Positions 48,595 through 59,383 of a DNA stretch of 64,000 nt are shown piece by piece. The stretch comes from Phyllobacterium sophorae (lineage in GTDB: Bacteria > Pseudomonadota > Alphaproteobacteria > Rhizobiales > Rhizobiaceae): the NCBI RefSeq assembly GCF_003010965.1, contig NZ_PGGM01000001.1:124001-188000 (forward strand), read 5' to 3'. Numbering within the stretch: position 1 is the first letter of the stretch; every line of letters begins with the position of its first letter. Below the pieces are notes generated by a model. It saw nothing but the letters and a program-made list of their open reading frames with translations, was not told the origin of the DNA and did not search any database. Both the position numbers and the translations under genes were made by a program.

Positions 48595-51199
48595 TGATGA
48601 TCCTCTGCGGTACGATAATGACTTTCTTCGGCGGATTACCGTTCAACGCGGCTTTGACGAAATCAAGCGCGAGGGCGGCTTTTTCGACCGCCAATTGATC
48701 TGCATCGCGGGCAATTGTCAAATCCCCGCGCTTCTTTCCATTGATCTGCACAGGCATCGTCACATCGTTCTCGACGATCAGCGTTTCTTCATATGCGGGC
48801 CAGGCCTGATGCGCGACGAGACCCCTGCCGTTCAGGGCCTTCCAGCACTCCTCGGCCAAATGCGGCATCATCGGTGCAATCATGGCGAGCAGCATATTGG
48901 TTGCTTCCCGGCATGCACCGGTCAACGCCTTGTCCGTCTCCCCGGCGGCAATCTTCTGCAAGGGGCCGGAAAGCACATTCACCAGTTCGTAAAGGCGGGC
49001 GACAGCCTTGTTGAACGCCAGTTTCTCGATGTCCTCACCCACGGCCTTTACAGTCTTGTGGGCCGCCTTGGAAATCTGCAGCGCTTCCCCTTCCGAGGCA
49101 TGTGCCGCCTCGACAGTCTGCAGTGTCTCCGCGGCTTCGGAGATCAACCGCCAAACGCGCTGTACAAAGCGATGCGCGCCTTCGGCCCCGGCTTCCGTCC
49201 AGATCACATCACGCTCGGGTGGCGAATCGGACAGCATGAACCAGCGTGCCGTATCGGCACCATAGGATGCAATGATGTCATCCGGATCGACGACATTCTT
49301 CTTCGATTTCGACATCTTCTCAATCGAGCCGATTTCGATTTCCTCGCCTGTACCGATCAGGACAGCCCGGCGCTTGCCATCAGCCTCCTCGAGACGGACT
49401 TCCGCCGGCGTAACCCATCCATCCTTGCTCTTGTAGGTCTCGTGCACGACCATGCCTTGGGTGAACAGGCCTTTGAAGGGCTCGCTGATATCCAGATGGC
49501 CGGCAACCTTCATCGCCCGCGTAAAGAAACGCGAGTAAAGCAGATGCAGGATCGCGTGCTCGATACCGCCAATATACTGATCGACCGGCAGCCAGTGATT
49601 GGCAATCTTCGGATTCGTCGGCTCGTTTTCCCAAGGTGCGGTAAACCGGGCGAAATACCAGGAAGAGTCAACGAACGTGTCCATTGTATCGGTTTCGCGT
49701 CGCGCCGCCTTGCCGCATTGCGGACAATTGACGTGACGCCATGTCGGGTGGCGGTCAAGCGGATTGCCCGGACGGTCAAACTCGACATCGTCCGGCAGCT
49801 TCACCGGAAGGTCAGCTTTGGGAACGGGAACGACACCGCAATCATCGCAATGGATCATCGGGATTGGGCAACCCCAGTATCGCTGACGTGAAATGCCCCA
49901 GTCGCGCAGTCGGAAATTCACCTTGCGCTCGCCCTGCGGCCGGTTGCCGATCGTTTGTTTCTCCAGCCGGTTTGCCACCTCGTCAAATGCCGCTGCAGGT
50001 GACAGACCATCGAGGAAGCGAGAATTGATCATGACGCCATCATCGACATAGGCCGCTTCGGTGATCTGGAATGTTGCGGGATCGGCATCCTCCGGCATGA
50101 CGACGGCTACAACCGGCAGACCGTATTTGCTGGCAAAATCAAGGTCGCGCTGATCGCCCGAGGGGCAGCCGAAAATCGCACCTGTGCCATAGTCCATCAG
50201 CACGAAATTCGCGACATAAACCGGCAGCTTCCAGTCCGCGTCGAACGGGTGCGAAACACGCAGGCCAGTATCGAAGCCCTTCTTCTCGGCAGTTTCCAGC
50301 GCGACGACAGATGTCCCCGCGTGACGGCATTCCTCGTTGAATTTCGCCAGAGCAGCATTGGTCTCGGCAGCCTTCTTCGCCAGCGGATGATCAGCCGCGA
50401 TTGCGATGAACGACGCCCCGAACAGCGTATCGGGACGCGTCGTATAGACCTCGATCTCGCTTTCGCCGCCAGCATGGGATTTTTCATCCAGCGCCCAGCG
50501 GATCAGCATGCCTTCCGACTTGCCAATCCAGTTGCGCTGCATCAAACGCACCTTGTCCGGCCACTGGTCAAGTCCGTCCAGTGCGCTCAGCAATTCTTCG
50601 TTGAAGTCGGTGATTTTGAAAAACCACTGCGTCAGCTCGCGTTGTTCGACCAGGGCACCGGAACGCCATCCGCGGCCGTCGATCACCTGCTCGTTCGCAA
50701 GGACGGTCATGTCCTCCGGGTCCCAATTGACCTTGGAGGATTTACGCGTCACCAGCCCCTTCTCGACAAAGTCGAGGAAAAGCATTTGCTGGCGGTGATA
50801 ATATTCAACATCGCAAGTGGCAAATTCGCGCGACCAGTCGAGCGACAGACCCATGGATTTGAGCTGATTGCGCATGGTTTCGATGTTCTGGTACGTCCAC
50901 GTCTTGGGGTGAACCTTGTTCTGCATCGCCGCGTTTTCCGCCGGCATGCCGAAAGCATCCCAGCCCATCGGATGCAGCACGTTGAACCCCTTGGCGCGCT
51001 TGTAGCGTGCTACGACATCGCCCATGGCATAGTTGCGCACGTGACCCATATGGATGCGTCCCGACGGATAGGGAAACATCTCGAGCACGTAATACGGATC
51101 GCGCGGATCATCGTTGGGTGTTTCGAAAAGCTTGGCGTCGTCCCAAACCTTTTGCCAATGCTTTTCTGCTACACGTGGATTGTATCGTTCGGTTGCCAT
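48581..51199 (-). CDS. leuS: Leucyl-tRNA synthetase
   Basis: The 872-residue class I synthetase carries the HIGH-type motif ([15 protein letters not shown]), the editing CP1 domain ([24 protein letters not shown]) and the KMSKS loop ([14 protein letters not shown]). ATG 51199 gives the family start [16 protein letters not shown]; an upstream frame to 51316 is not used, as it lacks homology. Length is normal for an alphaproteobacterial LeuS. It is followed by lptE, overlapping 14 nt, and lies divergent from the yggS-like gene. Confidence 0.96.
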   Translation of the reverse strand: MATERYNPRVAEKHWQKVWDDAKLFETPNDDPRDPYYVLEMFPYPSGRIHMGHVRNYAMGDVVARYKRAKGFNVLHPMGWDAFGMPAENAAMQNKVHPKTWTYQNIETMRNQLKSMGLSLDWSREFATCDVEYYHRQQMLFLDFVEKGLVTRKSSKVNWDPEDMTVLANEQVIDGRGWRSGALVEQRELTQWFFKITDFNEELLSALDGLDQWPDKVRLMQRNWIGKSEGMLIRWALDEKSHAGGESEIEVYTTRPDTLFGASFIAIAADHPLAKKAAETNAALAKFNEECRHAGTSVVALETAEKKGFDTGLRVSHPFDADWKLPVYVANFVLMDYGTGAIFGCPSGDQRDLDFASKYGLPVVAVVMPEDADPATFQITEAAYVDDGVMINSRFLDGLSPAAAFDEVANRLEKQTIGNRPQGERKVNFRLRDWGISRQRYWGCPIPMIHCDDCGVVPVPKADLPVKLPDDVEFDRPGNPLDRHPTWRHVNCPQCGKAARRETDTMDTFVDSSWYFARFTAPWENEPTNPKIANHWLPVDQYIGGIEHAILHLLYSRFFTRAMKVAGHLDISEPFKGLFTQGMVVHETYKSKDGWVTPAEVRLEEADGKRRAVLIGTGEEIEIGSIEKMSKSKKNVVDPDDIIASYGADTARWFMLSDSPPERDVIWTEAGAEGAHRFVQRVWRLISEAAETLQTVEAAHASEGEALQISKAAHKTVKAVGEDIEKLAFNKAVARLYELVNVLSGPLQKIAAGETDKALTGACREATNMLLAMIAPMMPHLAEECWKALNGRGLVAHQAWPAYEETLIVENDVTMPVQINGKKRGDLTIARDADQLAVEKAALALDFVKAALNGNPPKKVIIVPQRIINVVA

Positions 51200-51336
51200 G
51201 AACGGAATTCTCTTGCAAAGGATACTGGATTGCTTGCCGGGACCTTCAACATGGATTGGTGAAACCGTCAACCATTTCACGTTGAATGAAGCCGCGAAAA
51301 CAGGCTCGTGTATCATAAATAGGACTTAACCGCGCC

Positions 51337-51999
51337 ATGCCCAATGCCGTCGATCAACTTTTTGCCGTCAAGAGCGCCATCAACAAGGCGGAGGTTGAAG
51401 CCAGCCGCGTGAAGGGTTCGGTAACCCTCGTCACTGTCTCCAAGACCTTCGACGCGGATACAATCCGTCCCGTCATCGAAGCCGGTCAGCGCGTTTTCGG
51501 TGAAAATCGCGTGCAGGAAGCACAACTGAAGTGGCCTTGGCTGCGTGCAGATTTCCCCGACATCGAATTGCACCTCATCGGCCCGTTGCAATCCAACAAG
51601 ACGCAGGAAGCCGTGGCGCTTTTCGACGTCATCGAAACCGTAGACCGCGAGAAAATCGCCGCATCTCTCAGTCTCGAAATGAAGAAGCAGAACCGGTTTC
51701 CGAAGCTTTACGTGCAGGTCAATACCGGATCGGAAGCACAAAAGGCCGGTATCGATCCCAAGGAAGCGCTGGCTTTCATCACGCGCTGCCGCGACGTGCA
51801 TGGGCTGATCATCGAGGGCTTGATGTGCATCCCGCCGGCCGATGAGAATCCGGGACCGCATTTCGCGCTACTGGAAAAAATCGCACACGGCGCCGGTATC
51901 GAGAAGCTGTCGATGGGCATGTCCGGCGATTACGAAATTGCCATAGGGTTCGGAGCAACCTCCGTCAGGGTCGGTTCGGCTATTTTCGGCAGTCGCTAA
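51337..51999 (+). CDS. YggS/PLPBP family PLP-binding protein
   Basis: The 220-residue protein is a monomeric fold-III PLP protein: VTLVTVSKTFDADTI, with the PLP Lys in SKTF, FGENRVQEAQLKW, LHLIGPLQSNKT and LSMGMSGDYEIAIGFGATSVRVGSAIFG. YggS proteins keep free PLP and amino-acid pools balanced and have no known catalysis. It is divergent from leuS, a common alphaproteobacterial neighbour. Confidence 0.94.
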   Translation: MPNAVDQLFAVKSAINKAEVEASRVKGSVTLVTVSKTFDADTIRPVIEAGQRVFGENRVQEAQLKWPWLRADFPDIELHLIGPLQSNKTQEAVALFDVIETVDREKIAASLSLEMKKQNRFPKLYVQVNTGSEAQKAGIDPKEALAFITRCRDVHGLIIEGLMCIPPADENPGPHFALLEKIAHGAGIEKLSMGMSGDYEIAIGFGATSVRVGSAIFGSR

Positions 52000-52005
52000 G
52001 GTATG

Positions 52006-52542
52006 TCACCAGCTGCGGCGCGGTCCGGTATCGATGTGGTAATAGCCTGCCGGATAGCGCTTCAGTCCTCCGACTTCCTTGGTCGAAGAAAGGTAGTTGA
52101 TCAGCCCGGACGCGCCGCCATGTACGCGGAAATCAACGGCCTGGCAGCTGAGGTGATACGATTGATCCCGGCCGCCGACGCTACGGTTACGTGACCGCGA
52201 ACGAACTGTCGAGTTGACCGTTATCGGGCCGTATTTCGCCGAAACGCGATTGAGGACGTTCTTCAATTGCTCCGGAACGCATTTCGACGGGGCCTTGTAG
52301 TCGATATAGGCCTTGCCGCGCGGCATGGCCGCAAGCACCAAAGGGCTGATCCTGTCGAAAACCGAATCGTTCAGGAGATGCGCATGCTCTTCGTCAAAGA
52401 GATGGGCGCCGACGCGTTCCTGCGGATTGGAAGGCTCGGGCAGCGTGCCGGCATTCGCGGGAATGGCCAGCGCAAGTGCGATCAGCGTAAACGATAAGAA
52501 TTTCGCGCGGGACGCAACGCTGCGCAAGGGTTGAATTGTCAT
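52006..52542 (-). CDS. YcbK/DUF882-like peptidase (M15 type)
   Basis: The 178-residue protein has a signal peptide (FLSFTLIALALAIPANAG) and a D,D/L,D-carboxypeptidase-like M15 domain with zinc ligands in SYHLSCQAVDFRV (His and Asp) and YYHIDTG (His). Its relatives (YcbK, DUF882) are periplasmic and act on peptidoglycan. It converges with the yggS gene; the gap is only 6 nt. Confidence 0.85.
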   Translation of the reverse strand: MTIQPLRSVASRAKFLSFTLIALALAIPANAGTLPEPSNPQERVGAHLFDEEHAHLLNDSVFDRISPLVLAAMPRGKAYIDYKAPSKCVPEQLKNVLNRVSAKYGPITVNSTVRSRSRNRSVGGRDQSYHLSCQAVDFRVHGGASGLINYLSSTKEVGGLKRYPAGYYHIDTGPRRSW

Positions 52543-52837
52543 TCATCGATCCTTGGTGTGGCGCAGACTTTTTATGATTGTGCGGCGCGCCTCATGTGTC
52601 CTCCCAAGTCAAGGCAGCGACCGTTGATGCTGAAATGTGTTCAAAATGGACCAGGTTCCATGACAAAATGTAACGGTATGTTACAACGCCCGGTTGCGTT
52701 CTGCGGCAGAACGCCGTCCACTTCCAGTGATTTGCTGTATTTACGCAGTGATTTGCATAGTGATAATGAGTGCTATTCGCCTCTCGTTCGGAGGCATCCG
52801 GGTGGAGGCCCGTCATCTCAGAGTCTGGAGGAAATTG
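52543..52837 (+). promoter_or_regulatory. Upstream region of acs
   Basis: The 295-nt spacer between the M15 gene and acs holds no frame I can support. TGTTACAACG near 52679 and TTGCATAGTGATAATGA near 52753 are plausible promoter parts; no motif is assigned. Confidence 0.35.
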
Positions 52838-54790
52838 ATGTTCGAGAAGGTTTATCCCGTGCTGGCAAGCGCGAAAAAAGACGCGCTCATCGACGATGAG
52901 ACCTATCTCAACTGGTACAAGCAGAGCGTCAGGGACCCGGAGAAATTCTGGGCAAAGCACGGGAAGCGCATCGACTGGTTCAAGCCTTACACCAAGGTCA
53001 AGAATACCTCGTTCGAAGGCAAGGTAGCGATCAAATGGTTCGAGGATGGCGTCACCAACGTCTCCTACAACTGCATCGACCGCCACCTGAAGAAGCGCGG
53101 CGATCAGGTCGCCATTATCTGGGAAGGCGACAATCCCTATCTCGACAAGAAGATCACCTATAACGAGCTGTACGATCAGGTCTGCCGCCTTGCCAATGTG
53201 CTGAAGAAGCATGGCGTCAAGAAGGGCGACCGCGTCACCATCTATATGCCGATGATTCCGGAAGCGTCCTATGCGATGCTCGCCTGCACGCGTATCGGCG
53301 CTGTCCATTCCGTCGTCTTCGGCGGCTTTTCGCCCGATGCACTCGCCGGACGGATCGTCGATTGCGAATCGACTTTCGTCATCACGGCCGACGAAGGCAT
53401 GCGCGGCGGCAAGCCGATTCCGCTGAAGGACAATACGGACAAGGCGATCGATATTGCTGCCAAGCATCATGTGATGGTCAAGAATGTGCTCGTCGTGCGC
53501 CGAACCGGCGGCAAGACCGGATGGGCGCCGAACCGTGACCTCTGGTACCATGAGGAAACGCAGAGCGTTAAGCCGGAATGCAAGCCGGAAAAGATGAAGG
53601 CGGAAGATCCGCTGTTCATCCTTTACACATCAGGTTCCACCGGCAAACCGAAGGGTGTCCTGCACAGCACCGGCGGTTATCTCGTCTATGCTTCGATGAC
53701 CCATCAGTATGTCTTCGATTACCACGACGGAGATATTTACTGGTGCACGGCTGACGTCGGCTGGGTTACCGGTCACTCCTATATTGTCTATGGCCCGCTG
53801 GCCAACGGCGCTACCACGCTGATGTTCGAAGGCGTTCCGAACTACCCGTCGGTTTCCCGTTTCTGGGAAGTCATCGACAAGCACAAGGTCAACATCTTCT
53901 ATACGGCTCCCACGGCCATCCGCGCCCTGATGAGCGCCGGCGACGAGCCGGTCAAGAAGACTTCGCGCAAGTCGCTGCGCATCCTCGGCTCCGTTGGCGA
54001 GCCGATCAATCCGGAAGCCTGGGAATGGTATTATCAGGTGGTCGGCGACAAGCGCTCTCCCATTGTCGATACCTGGTGGCAGACGGAAACCGGCGGCATT
54101 CTCATCACGCCATTGCCCGGGGCGACTGCGCTGAAGCCCGGATCGGCCACGCGGCCATTCTTTGGCGTTCAACCGCAACTCGTGGACAATGAAGGCGATG
54201 TGCTCGAAGGCGCGGCCGACGGCAATCTCTGCATCATCGATTCCTGGCCCGGCCAGATGCGCACGGTTTACGGCGACCACAAGCGCTTCATCGAGACCTA
54301 CTTTTCCACCTATAAGGGCAAGTATTTCACCGGCGATGGCTGCCGCCGTGACAAGGACGGCTACTACTGGATCACCGGCCGCGTCGATGACGTGCTCAAC
54401 GTCTCGGGCCATCGCATGGGCACGGCGGAAGTGGAGTCCGCACTTGTCTCGCATGATACCGTCTCCGAAGCTGCGGTCGTCGGCTATCCGCATGACCTCA
54501 AAGGGCAGGGCATCTACTGTTATGTCACGCTGATGGCTGGTCTCGAAGGCAGCGATGAACTGCGCAAGGACCTCGTTGCCCATGTGCGCAAGGAGATCGG
54601 CCCGATCGCCTCGCCTGACAAGATCCAGTTCGCACCGGGCTTGCCCAAGACCCGTTCCGGCAAGATCATGCGCCGTATTCTGCGCAAGATCGCCGAGGAT
54701 GATTTCGGTGCACTTGGCGATACGTCGACCCTTGCCGATCCGGCGGTGGTCGACGATCTGATCGCCAACAGGCAGAACAGGAAGGGCTGA
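52838..54790 (+). CDS. acs: Acetyl-CoA synthetase
   Basis: The 650-residue AMP-forming ligase has the P-loop-like [20 protein letters not shown], the hinge region [20 protein letters not shown] and [11 protein letters not shown], whose Lys is the acetylation site. It activates acetate to acetyl-CoA. ATG 52838 has AGGAGG-like GGAGGAAATTG upstream and fits the family start; an upstream frame to 52694 lacks homology. It stands as a single gene. Confidence 0.96.
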   Translation: MFEKVYPVLASAKKDALIDDETYLNWYKQSVRDPEKFWAKHGKRIDWFKPYTKVKNTSFEGKVAIKWFEDGVTNVSYNCIDRHLKKRGDQVAIIWEGDNPYLDKKITYNELYDQVCRLANVLKKHGVKKGDRVTIYMPMIPEASYAMLACTRIGAVHSVVFGGFSPDALAGRIVDCESTFVITADEGMRGGKPIPLKDNTDKAIDIAAKHHVMVKNVLVVRRTGGKTGWAPNRDLWYHEETQSVKPECKPEKMKAEDPLFILYTSGSTGKPKGVLHSTGGYLVYASMTHQYVFDYHDGDIYWCTADVGWVTGHSYIVYGPLANGATTLMFEGVPNYPSVSRFWEVIDKHKVNIFYTAPTAIRALMSAGDEPVKKTSRKSLRILGSVGEPINPEAWEWYYQVVGDKRSPIVDTWWQTETGGILITPLPGATALKPGSATRPFFGVQPQLVDNEGDVLEGAADGNLCIIDSWPGQMRTVYGDHKRFIETYFSTYKGKYFTGDGCRRDKDGYYWITGRVDDVLNVSGHRMGTAEVESALVSHDTVSEAAVVGYPHDLKGQGIYCYVTLMAGLEGSDELRKDLVAHVRKEIGPIASPDKIQFAPGLPKTRSGKIMRRILRKIAEDDFGALGDTSTLADPAVVDDLIANRQNRKG

Positions 54791-54888
54791 TCGTTCCTTC
54801 TTTCATAAAGCACTACCTGTAAATTCAGCCTGATGGATCAGCTGGTGCGGTTTTCGCAAACCGAAGCGCAGTGGACCTTTTCGTCCAT

Positions 54889-54902
54889 GAGCACCGGAGC
54901 GC
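54889..54902. repeat. Copy of the GAGCACCGGAGCG element
   Basis: The 13-mer GAGCACCGGAGCG seen after priA recurs here, in the 3' flank of the cyclopropane synthase gene, about 35 nt beyond its stop. See the finding on paired 3' elements. Confidence 0.45.
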
Positions 54903-54936
54903 AGAAAAACTGCATCAGATGGCCATCAGGATGGAT

Positions 54937-56217
54937 TTACCGATACAGGTCAGCCCGCGTCTGCGGAACAGCCGATATCCCCCGCTTGCGTCTTGAGGCC
55001 AGCGTCTGGTTGATCTGCACAGTACCCCGCTCAAACGCCAATGCGCAGCCTGTGAGGTAAAGCAGCCAGAGTCGCGCCTTCGGAGCCCCGACTTCCGCGA
55101 TCGCCTCGTCAAATCGCGCATGCAGGCGGTCGGCCCAGATCCGGCAAGTCTTGCCGTAATGCTCGCGCAGGTTTTCGACGTCGTGCACCTCGAAACCGTA
55201 GCCTTCGAGATTCTCGACAGTCATGCCGAGGTGATCGAGTTCGCCGCCCGGGAAAATATACTTCACCAGGGCCAGGTGCTCGGCGCTCTTGCGGCCGAAC
55301 GTCTTCTTGTTGCGCTTCATCCGCCGCGTGATCGCATGGTGCAAGTAAAGTCCGCCCGGCTTGAGCAGCCGGTGCACGCTCGAATAATATGTGTCGTAAT
55401 GCGCAATGCCGACCGCCTCGAACATGCCGATCGATGAGATCTTGTCGAACTGTCCTTCGAGGTGCTCGTAGGACTTGACGTGGATGGTGATCTTGTCCTC
55501 CAGACCCTCGGCCTTGATCCGCTCACGCGCCAATGCAGTCTGCGCTTCCGAGAGTGAGACGCCCGTGCCGGTCACACCATAATGCTTTGCCGCGTAGATC
55601 AGCATGGCACCCCAGCCGCAACCGATATCCAGCAGCCGGTCGCCCGGCTGAAGGCGCAGCTTGCGGCAGATCAGCTCCAGCTTGTCAGCCTGCGCCTGAT
55701 CGATCGTGTTGGCCCAGTCGGTGAAATAGGCGCAGGTATAGACCATCCGCTCATCGAGGAAGAGCTGGTAGAAGGCGTTCGAGACGTCGTAGTGATGGGT
55801 GATAGCTTCCTTGTTCGAACCGCTGACAAAAGGATTCTTGCCGCCGAGACCGGAATTACCGGCCTTGCCTGACCCAAGCAGCAGCGAAGGCACATCTTTG
55901 AGCAACTGCCATTTCGGCAGGCTCTTCAGTTTCTGTTTGAATTTACCCTTGGGTCCGCGCTCGACCAGATCGAACAGCGTGCCGTTCTTCACGTCGATCT
56001 GGCCGGAGACCCATAATTCGACGATCGAGCCGATATTTGGCTTCAAGGCGATTTGGCGTACCGCCATCGGATCATTGATCATGAGGATGGGGCCATCGGT
56101 CTCGCCAATGCGCGTCCCGTCCCACAATTCGACGGAAAATTGCGGCTCGAGTACGCCGATTACAGTGCGGATGATCCGCGCCGCCCCACTTTTCGCGGTC
56201 GAGTCTTTAGCTGCCAT
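54937..56217 (-). CDS. cfa: Cyclopropane-fatty-acyl-phospholipid synthase
   Basis: The 426-residue enzyme is a CFA/MMA synthase: the SAM site LLDIGCGWGAMLIYAAKHYGV near residue 210, FDKISSIGMFEAVGIAHYD, and GLYLHHAITR. It adds a methylene from SAM to unsaturated phospholipid acyl chains, protecting membranes from acid and stationary phase stress. The N-terminal lipid-binding part (LWVSGQIDVKNGTLFDLVERGPK) is normal. It converges with acs and is divergent from the MATE leader region. Confidence 0.93.
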   Translation of the reverse strand: MAAKDSTAKSGAARIIRTVIGVLEPQFSVELWDGTRIGETDGPILMINDPMAVRQIALKPNIGSIVELWVSGQIDVKNGTLFDLVERGPKGKFKQKLKSLPKWQLLKDVPSLLLGSGKAGNSGLGGKNPFVSGSNKEAITHHYDVSNAFYQLFLDERMVYTCAYFTDWANTIDQAQADKLELICRKLRLQPGDRLLDIGCGWGAMLIYAAKHYGVTGTGVSLSEAQTALARERIKAEGLEDKITIHVKSYEHLEGQFDKISSIGMFEAVGIAHYDTYYSSVHRLLKPGGLYLHHAITRRMKRNKKTFGRKSAEHLALVKYIFPGGELDHLGMTVENLEGYGFEVHDVENLREHYGKTCRIWADRLHARFDEAIAEVGAPKARLWLLYLTGCALAFERGTVQINQTLASRRKRGISAVPQTRADLYR

Positions 56218-56393
56218 CTTTTACCCTCAAACACTGCGTGTCGCGTGCTTTACGAAAAATCATTTGCTTGGCTTATGGCTGCAATCAGCCATTTGCAAGC
56301 TGTCTGAAACCCGAGCCAAATTTTTCGCTTGAAACGCAACGAAAGACACCCCATTCTTATTTCGTGTTCAACGAATGAAAAGGAGGTGATCCG
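56218..56393. promoter_or_regulatory. Divergent promoter region, cfa / MATE leader
   Basis: This spacer holds the promoters of cfa (minus) and the leader transcript (plus). It ends with the Shine-Dalgarno of the leader ORF at 56380-56392, a 13-nt exact complement of the end of 16S rRNA, far longer than at any other gene here. Confidence 0.5.
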
Positions 56394-56462
56394 ATGTCTC
56401 GTGATTTCGCTAACTGCCACAAGGCGTCTGATGCTTTCCATCGGGGATCGTCTCTCCGTTGA
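56394..56462 (+). CDS. 22-residue leader peptide upstream of a MATE gene
   Basis: The ORF begins MSRDFANCHKASDAFHR and ends in GSSLR before TGA. Its Shine-Dalgarno AAGGAGGTGATCC (56380-56392) leaves 7 nt between AGGAGG and the ATG, an ideal spacing. A small hairpin (CCCTGG 56471-56476 with CCAGGG 56483-56488) and then a strong terminator (56530-56551) follow, before the MATE gene at 56682. The peptide has no membrane helix. It may be a translated regulator of attenuation, or part of a short mRNA or small RNA with its own product; I do not recognise it. Confidence 0.6.
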   Translation: MSRDFANCHKASDAFHRGSSLR

Positions 56463-56529
56463 ATAAGCAACCCTGGCCAAGTCCAGGGGAAGAAGGCCAA
56501 ACGACAGCTTTGTGCCAGACGGAATTGCG

Positions 56530-56559
56530 GGGCCACCCTTCGGGGTGGCCCTTTCCGTT
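56530..56559 (+). terminator. Strong terminator with UUCG tetraloop
   Basis: GGGCCACCC (56530-56538) pairs perfectly with GGGTGGCCC (56543-56551) around TTCG, then TTTCCGTTT. It lies 68 nt after the leader ORF and 131 nt before the MATE start, so it would end the leader transcript unless bypassed. Confidence 0.85.
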
Positions 56560-56681
56560 TGTGCCACCGAAAATTGCGCCCGAAAGCTTTGCGCTTTTTG
56601 AATTTGGTGATACCAAGATTCTGCCTGAAAACGGTGCATCCTGCCTCAATTGAAGGCAATTTCCTCTGAAAGACCAAAACA

Positions 56682-58079
56682 ATGTCGGTTGCTATAGCCC
56701 AAAACGCTGCGTCAAGGCGTGCATGGCGTGATGAAATCGTCGCAATGCTCTCGCTGAGCTGGCCGATGATTCTCACCAATCTTGCGCAAACGGCGATGAC
56801 GGCAACGGACGTCATGATGATGGGCTGGGTCGGTGCCGATACGCTTGCGGCCGGCGCACTCGGAACCAATCTCTATTACGTGCCGATGATATTTGGCCTT
56901 GGCCTGATGCTTGCGACCTCGCCGATGATGGCGCGCGAGCTTGGCCGCAACAAATTCACCGTCCGTGAAATCCGCCGCACCGTGCGGCAAGGCCTGTGGA
57001 TCGCCGTTACCATCTCCATCCCGATCTGGCTCGCATTGTGGAACACCACGCCGATCCTCATTGCCATGGGCCAGGACGCGAACCTTGCCGCAGAAGCCGG
57101 CAACTATGTACGCGCGCTGCAATGGGCTGTCCTGCCCTTCTATTTCTATATCGTCCTGCGCTCCTTCATCGCTGCGCTGGAGCGTCCCGGCTGGGCGCTG
57201 GTCATCGCCCTCATTTCAGTTGGTTTCAATGCTCTGGCCAACTGGCTTTTGATCTTCGGGCATCTTGGTTTTCCGAAGCTCGGTATCGTTGGCTCCGGCA
57301 TTGCGACAACGTTGTCGTCCATCATGATGTTTGCTGGCTTGGTAATTGTTATCAGTCTCGACAAAAAATTCCGGCGTTATCGCCTGTTCGGGCGGTTCTG
57401 GCGTGCCGACTGGCCGCGGTTCGGCGAGCTGTTTCGCCTCGGCCTGCCTATCGCAGCCATCCTGAGCTTCGAAGTGACGATTTTCAACGCCGCCGCCTTC
57501 CTGATGGGGCTGATCGGCGCCGACTCGCTGGCCGCCCACGCCATCGCTATCCAGATCGCGTCGATTGCTTTCATGGTGCCGATGGGGTTCGGCCAGGCGG
57601 CAACGGTTCGCATCGGCCGCGCCTATGGTGCGCAGGATCGAGAAGGCATCAAGCGCGCTGGCTGGGTCGCCTTTGCCGCCGGTACGGGTTTCATGGTGGT
57701 GACGGCCCTGCTGATGCTGCTGGCGCCACATCAACTGATCAGCGCCTTCATCGACATCAATGATCCCGCCAATGCCAGCGTGATTTCGCTTGCGGTATCG
57801 TTTCTCGCCTTCGCCGCGCTATTCCAGATTTTCGACGGTGGCCAGGCAGTTGCGAGCGGCATGTTGCGCGGCCTGCACGACACAACCATTCCGATGATCT
57901 ATGCAGCCATCGCCTATTGGGGCGTGGGCTTGCCGCTCTCGGTTGGTTTCGGTTTCTGGCTGGGCATGGAAGGCGCTGGTATCTGGCTTGGGCTTCTGTG
58001 CGGCCTCGCCACTGCCGCCGTTCTGTTGATCAGCCGCTGGCTGCGGCGGGAAAAGCTCGGCATCGAGATCATCCACTAA
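56682..58079 (+). CDS. MATE family multidrug efflux transporter
   Basis: The 465-residue protein has the twelve-helix MATE fold, with repeated halves beginning LSLSWPMILTNLAQTAMTATDVMMMGWVG and FRLGLPIAAILSFEVTIFNAAAFLMG. It belongs to the NorM-like group, which exports cationic drugs in exchange for Na+ or H+. Its own ribosome site is weak. It lies downstream of a leader peptide and terminator, so readthrough from that transcript, or an internal promoter at 56560-56660, must supply its mRNA. Its end overlaps the SDHAF4-like gene by 4 nt. Confidence 0.92.
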   Translation: MSVAIAQNAASRRAWRDEIVAMLSLSWPMILTNLAQTAMTATDVMMMGWVGADTLAAGALGTNLYYVPMIFGLGLMLATSPMMARELGRNKFTVREIRRTVRQGLWIAVTISIPIWLALWNTTPILIAMGQDANLAAEAGNYVRALQWAVLPFYFYIVLRSFIAALERPGWALVIALISVGFNALANWLLIFGHLGFPKLGIVGSGIATTLSSIMMFAGLVIVISLDKKFRRYRLFGRFWRADWPRFGELFRLGLPIAAILSFEVTIFNAAAFLMGLIGADSLAAHAIAIQIASIAFMVPMGFGQAATVRIGRAYGAQDREGIKRAGWVAFAAGTGFMVVTALLMLLAPHQLISAFIDINDPANASVISLAVSFLAFAALFQIFDGGQAVASGMLRGLHDTTIPMIYAAIAYWGVGLPLSVGFGFWLGMEGAGIWLGLLCGLATAAVLLISRWLRREKLGIEIIH

Positions 58080-58309
58080 AAATCGATGGTGCGGCCCTTG
58101 ATCTCCCAATCGCCGAAGCGCGCCGGATCCTTGCCACCGCGACCGCCGATCTCGCGCGGCTGATCGGCTTCGTCCTTCTCCGCCTTGCGTCGCGCTTCTG
58201 CTTCCTTCAAAGCCCGCTGTGCCGCTGCAGGCAGTTGAGCGAAAGCCGGACGCGGCGGCTGATCGTCATTATCGGCATGCGGCGTCGCTGATGTCTGCTC
58301 GTCATTCAT
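58076..58309 (-). CDS. SDHAF4-like DUF1674 protein
   Basis: The 77-residue protein ends with the DUF1674/SDHAF4 signature (GRGGKDPARFGDWEIKGRTIDF region, Pro-x-Arg-Phe-Gly-Asp-Trp-Glu), the part that binds flavinylated succinate dehydrogenase subunit A. The N-terminal half is disordered, rich in Pro, Asp and Gln. In eukaryotes and some bacteria it protects SdhA before complex assembly. It converges with the MATE gene and is divergent from htpX, as in relatives. Confidence 0.8.
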   Translation of the reverse strand: MNDEQTSATPHADNDDQPPRPAFAQLPAAAQRALKEAEARRKAEKDEADQPREIGGRGGKDPARFGDWEIKGRTIDF

Positions 58310-58426
58310 TGTCGGTCACACCCATCATTGAAGCTTGCTGTATAAAACACCATCATATAGCGGAAGATGTTCAATATAGGGAATGACCTTGCTACCACAA
58401 CCGTTATCAATAGAAGGAATGAAGCC

Positions 58427-59383
58427 ATGAATGTGATGCGCACTGGAATGCTGCTTGCCTTCATGACCGCCCTTTTCATGGGCGTCGGTTTTCTCATTGG
58501 TGGCACCGGCGGCATGATGATCGCTCTCGTGATAGCCGCAGGCATGAATCTCTTCAGCTATTGGAACTCCGACAAGATGGTGCTGAACATGCATCACGCG
58601 GTTGAAGTCGACGAGAACAATGCGCCGGAATACTACGGTATCGTCAGGGACCTTGCGGAAAGAGCCGGCTTGCCCATGCCGAAGGTCTTTCTCATCCAGA
58701 ATGACCAGCCCAATGCATTCGCCACAGGGCGAAATCCGCAGAACGCCGCGGTCGCCGCCAGTACCGGCCTGCTGCAACGCCTTTCGCCGCAGGAAGTGGC
58801 GGCTGTCATGGCACACGAACTCGCTCATGTCGAGAATCGCGACACGCTCACCATGACCATTACCGCGACCCTCGCCGGCGCGATTTCCATGCTCGGGAAT
58901 TTCGCCATGTTCTTTGGCGGCAATCGCGAAAACAACAATCCGCTCGGCTTCATCGGCGTTCTCGTCGCCATGATCGTCGCGCCCTTTGCCGCGATGATCG
59001 TGCAGATGGCCATCAGCCGCACGCGCGAATACGCCGCCGACCGGCGCGGCGCGGAAATTTGCGGCAATCCCCTCTGGCTGGCCTCCGCCCTGAACAAGAT
59101 CGCACGCGGCGCTCAAGCGATCGTCAATGAGGATGCCGAGCGCAACCCCGCCTCCGCCCCGCTGTTCATCATCAACCCGCTGAGCGGTCGGGGCGCAGAC
59201 AATTTGTTCTCGACCCACCCCAGCACGGAAAACCGCATCGCGGCACTCGAAGCCATGGTCGAGGAATTCCGCCAGATGCCGCCTGCGCGCGCGCCACAAG
59301 CACCGCTCGATGATGAACCGCGCGAAGACAGGCCCACTCCCTGGGGACGCGACGGCGCCAGCCGCAAAGGCCCATGGGCATGA
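58427..59383 (+). CDS. htpX: Zinc metalloprotease HtpX
   Basis: The 318-residue M48 protease has two N-terminal membrane helices ([36 protein letters not shown]), the zinc motif HELAH (His130-His134), two further helices near residues 145-200 and the third ligand Glu in [11 protein letters not shown]. HtpX degrades misfolded inner membrane proteins, alongside FtsH. ATG 58427 follows AGAAGGAAT; an upstream frame start at 58367 lacks homology. It overlaps rsmB by 10 nt. Confidence 0.94.
   Translation: MNVMRTGMLLAFMTALFMGVGFLIGGTGGMMIALVIAAGMNLFSYWNSDKMVLNMHHAVEVDENNAPEYYGIVRDLAERAGLPMPKVFLIQNDQPNAFATGRNPQNAAVAASTGLLQRLSPQEVAAVMAHELAHVENRDTLTMTITATLAGAISMLGNFAMFFGGNRENNNPLGFIGVLVAMIVAPFAAMIVQMAISRTREYAADRRGAEICGNPLWLASALNKIARGAQAIVNEDAERNPASAPLFIINPLSGRGADNLFSTHPSTENRIAALEAMVEEFRQMPPARAPQAPLDDEPREDRPTPWGRDGASRKGPWA

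Noticed and set aside
53630-54583. 317-codon frame opposite acs
   Set aside because: Shadow of the acs coding frame; no domain or ribosome site.
56380-56392. The 13-nt match to the end of 16S rRNA as a relic of an rRNA operon
   Set aside because: Only the anti-Shine-Dalgarno complement matches, in the sense of a ribosome binding site; flanking 16S sequence is absent.
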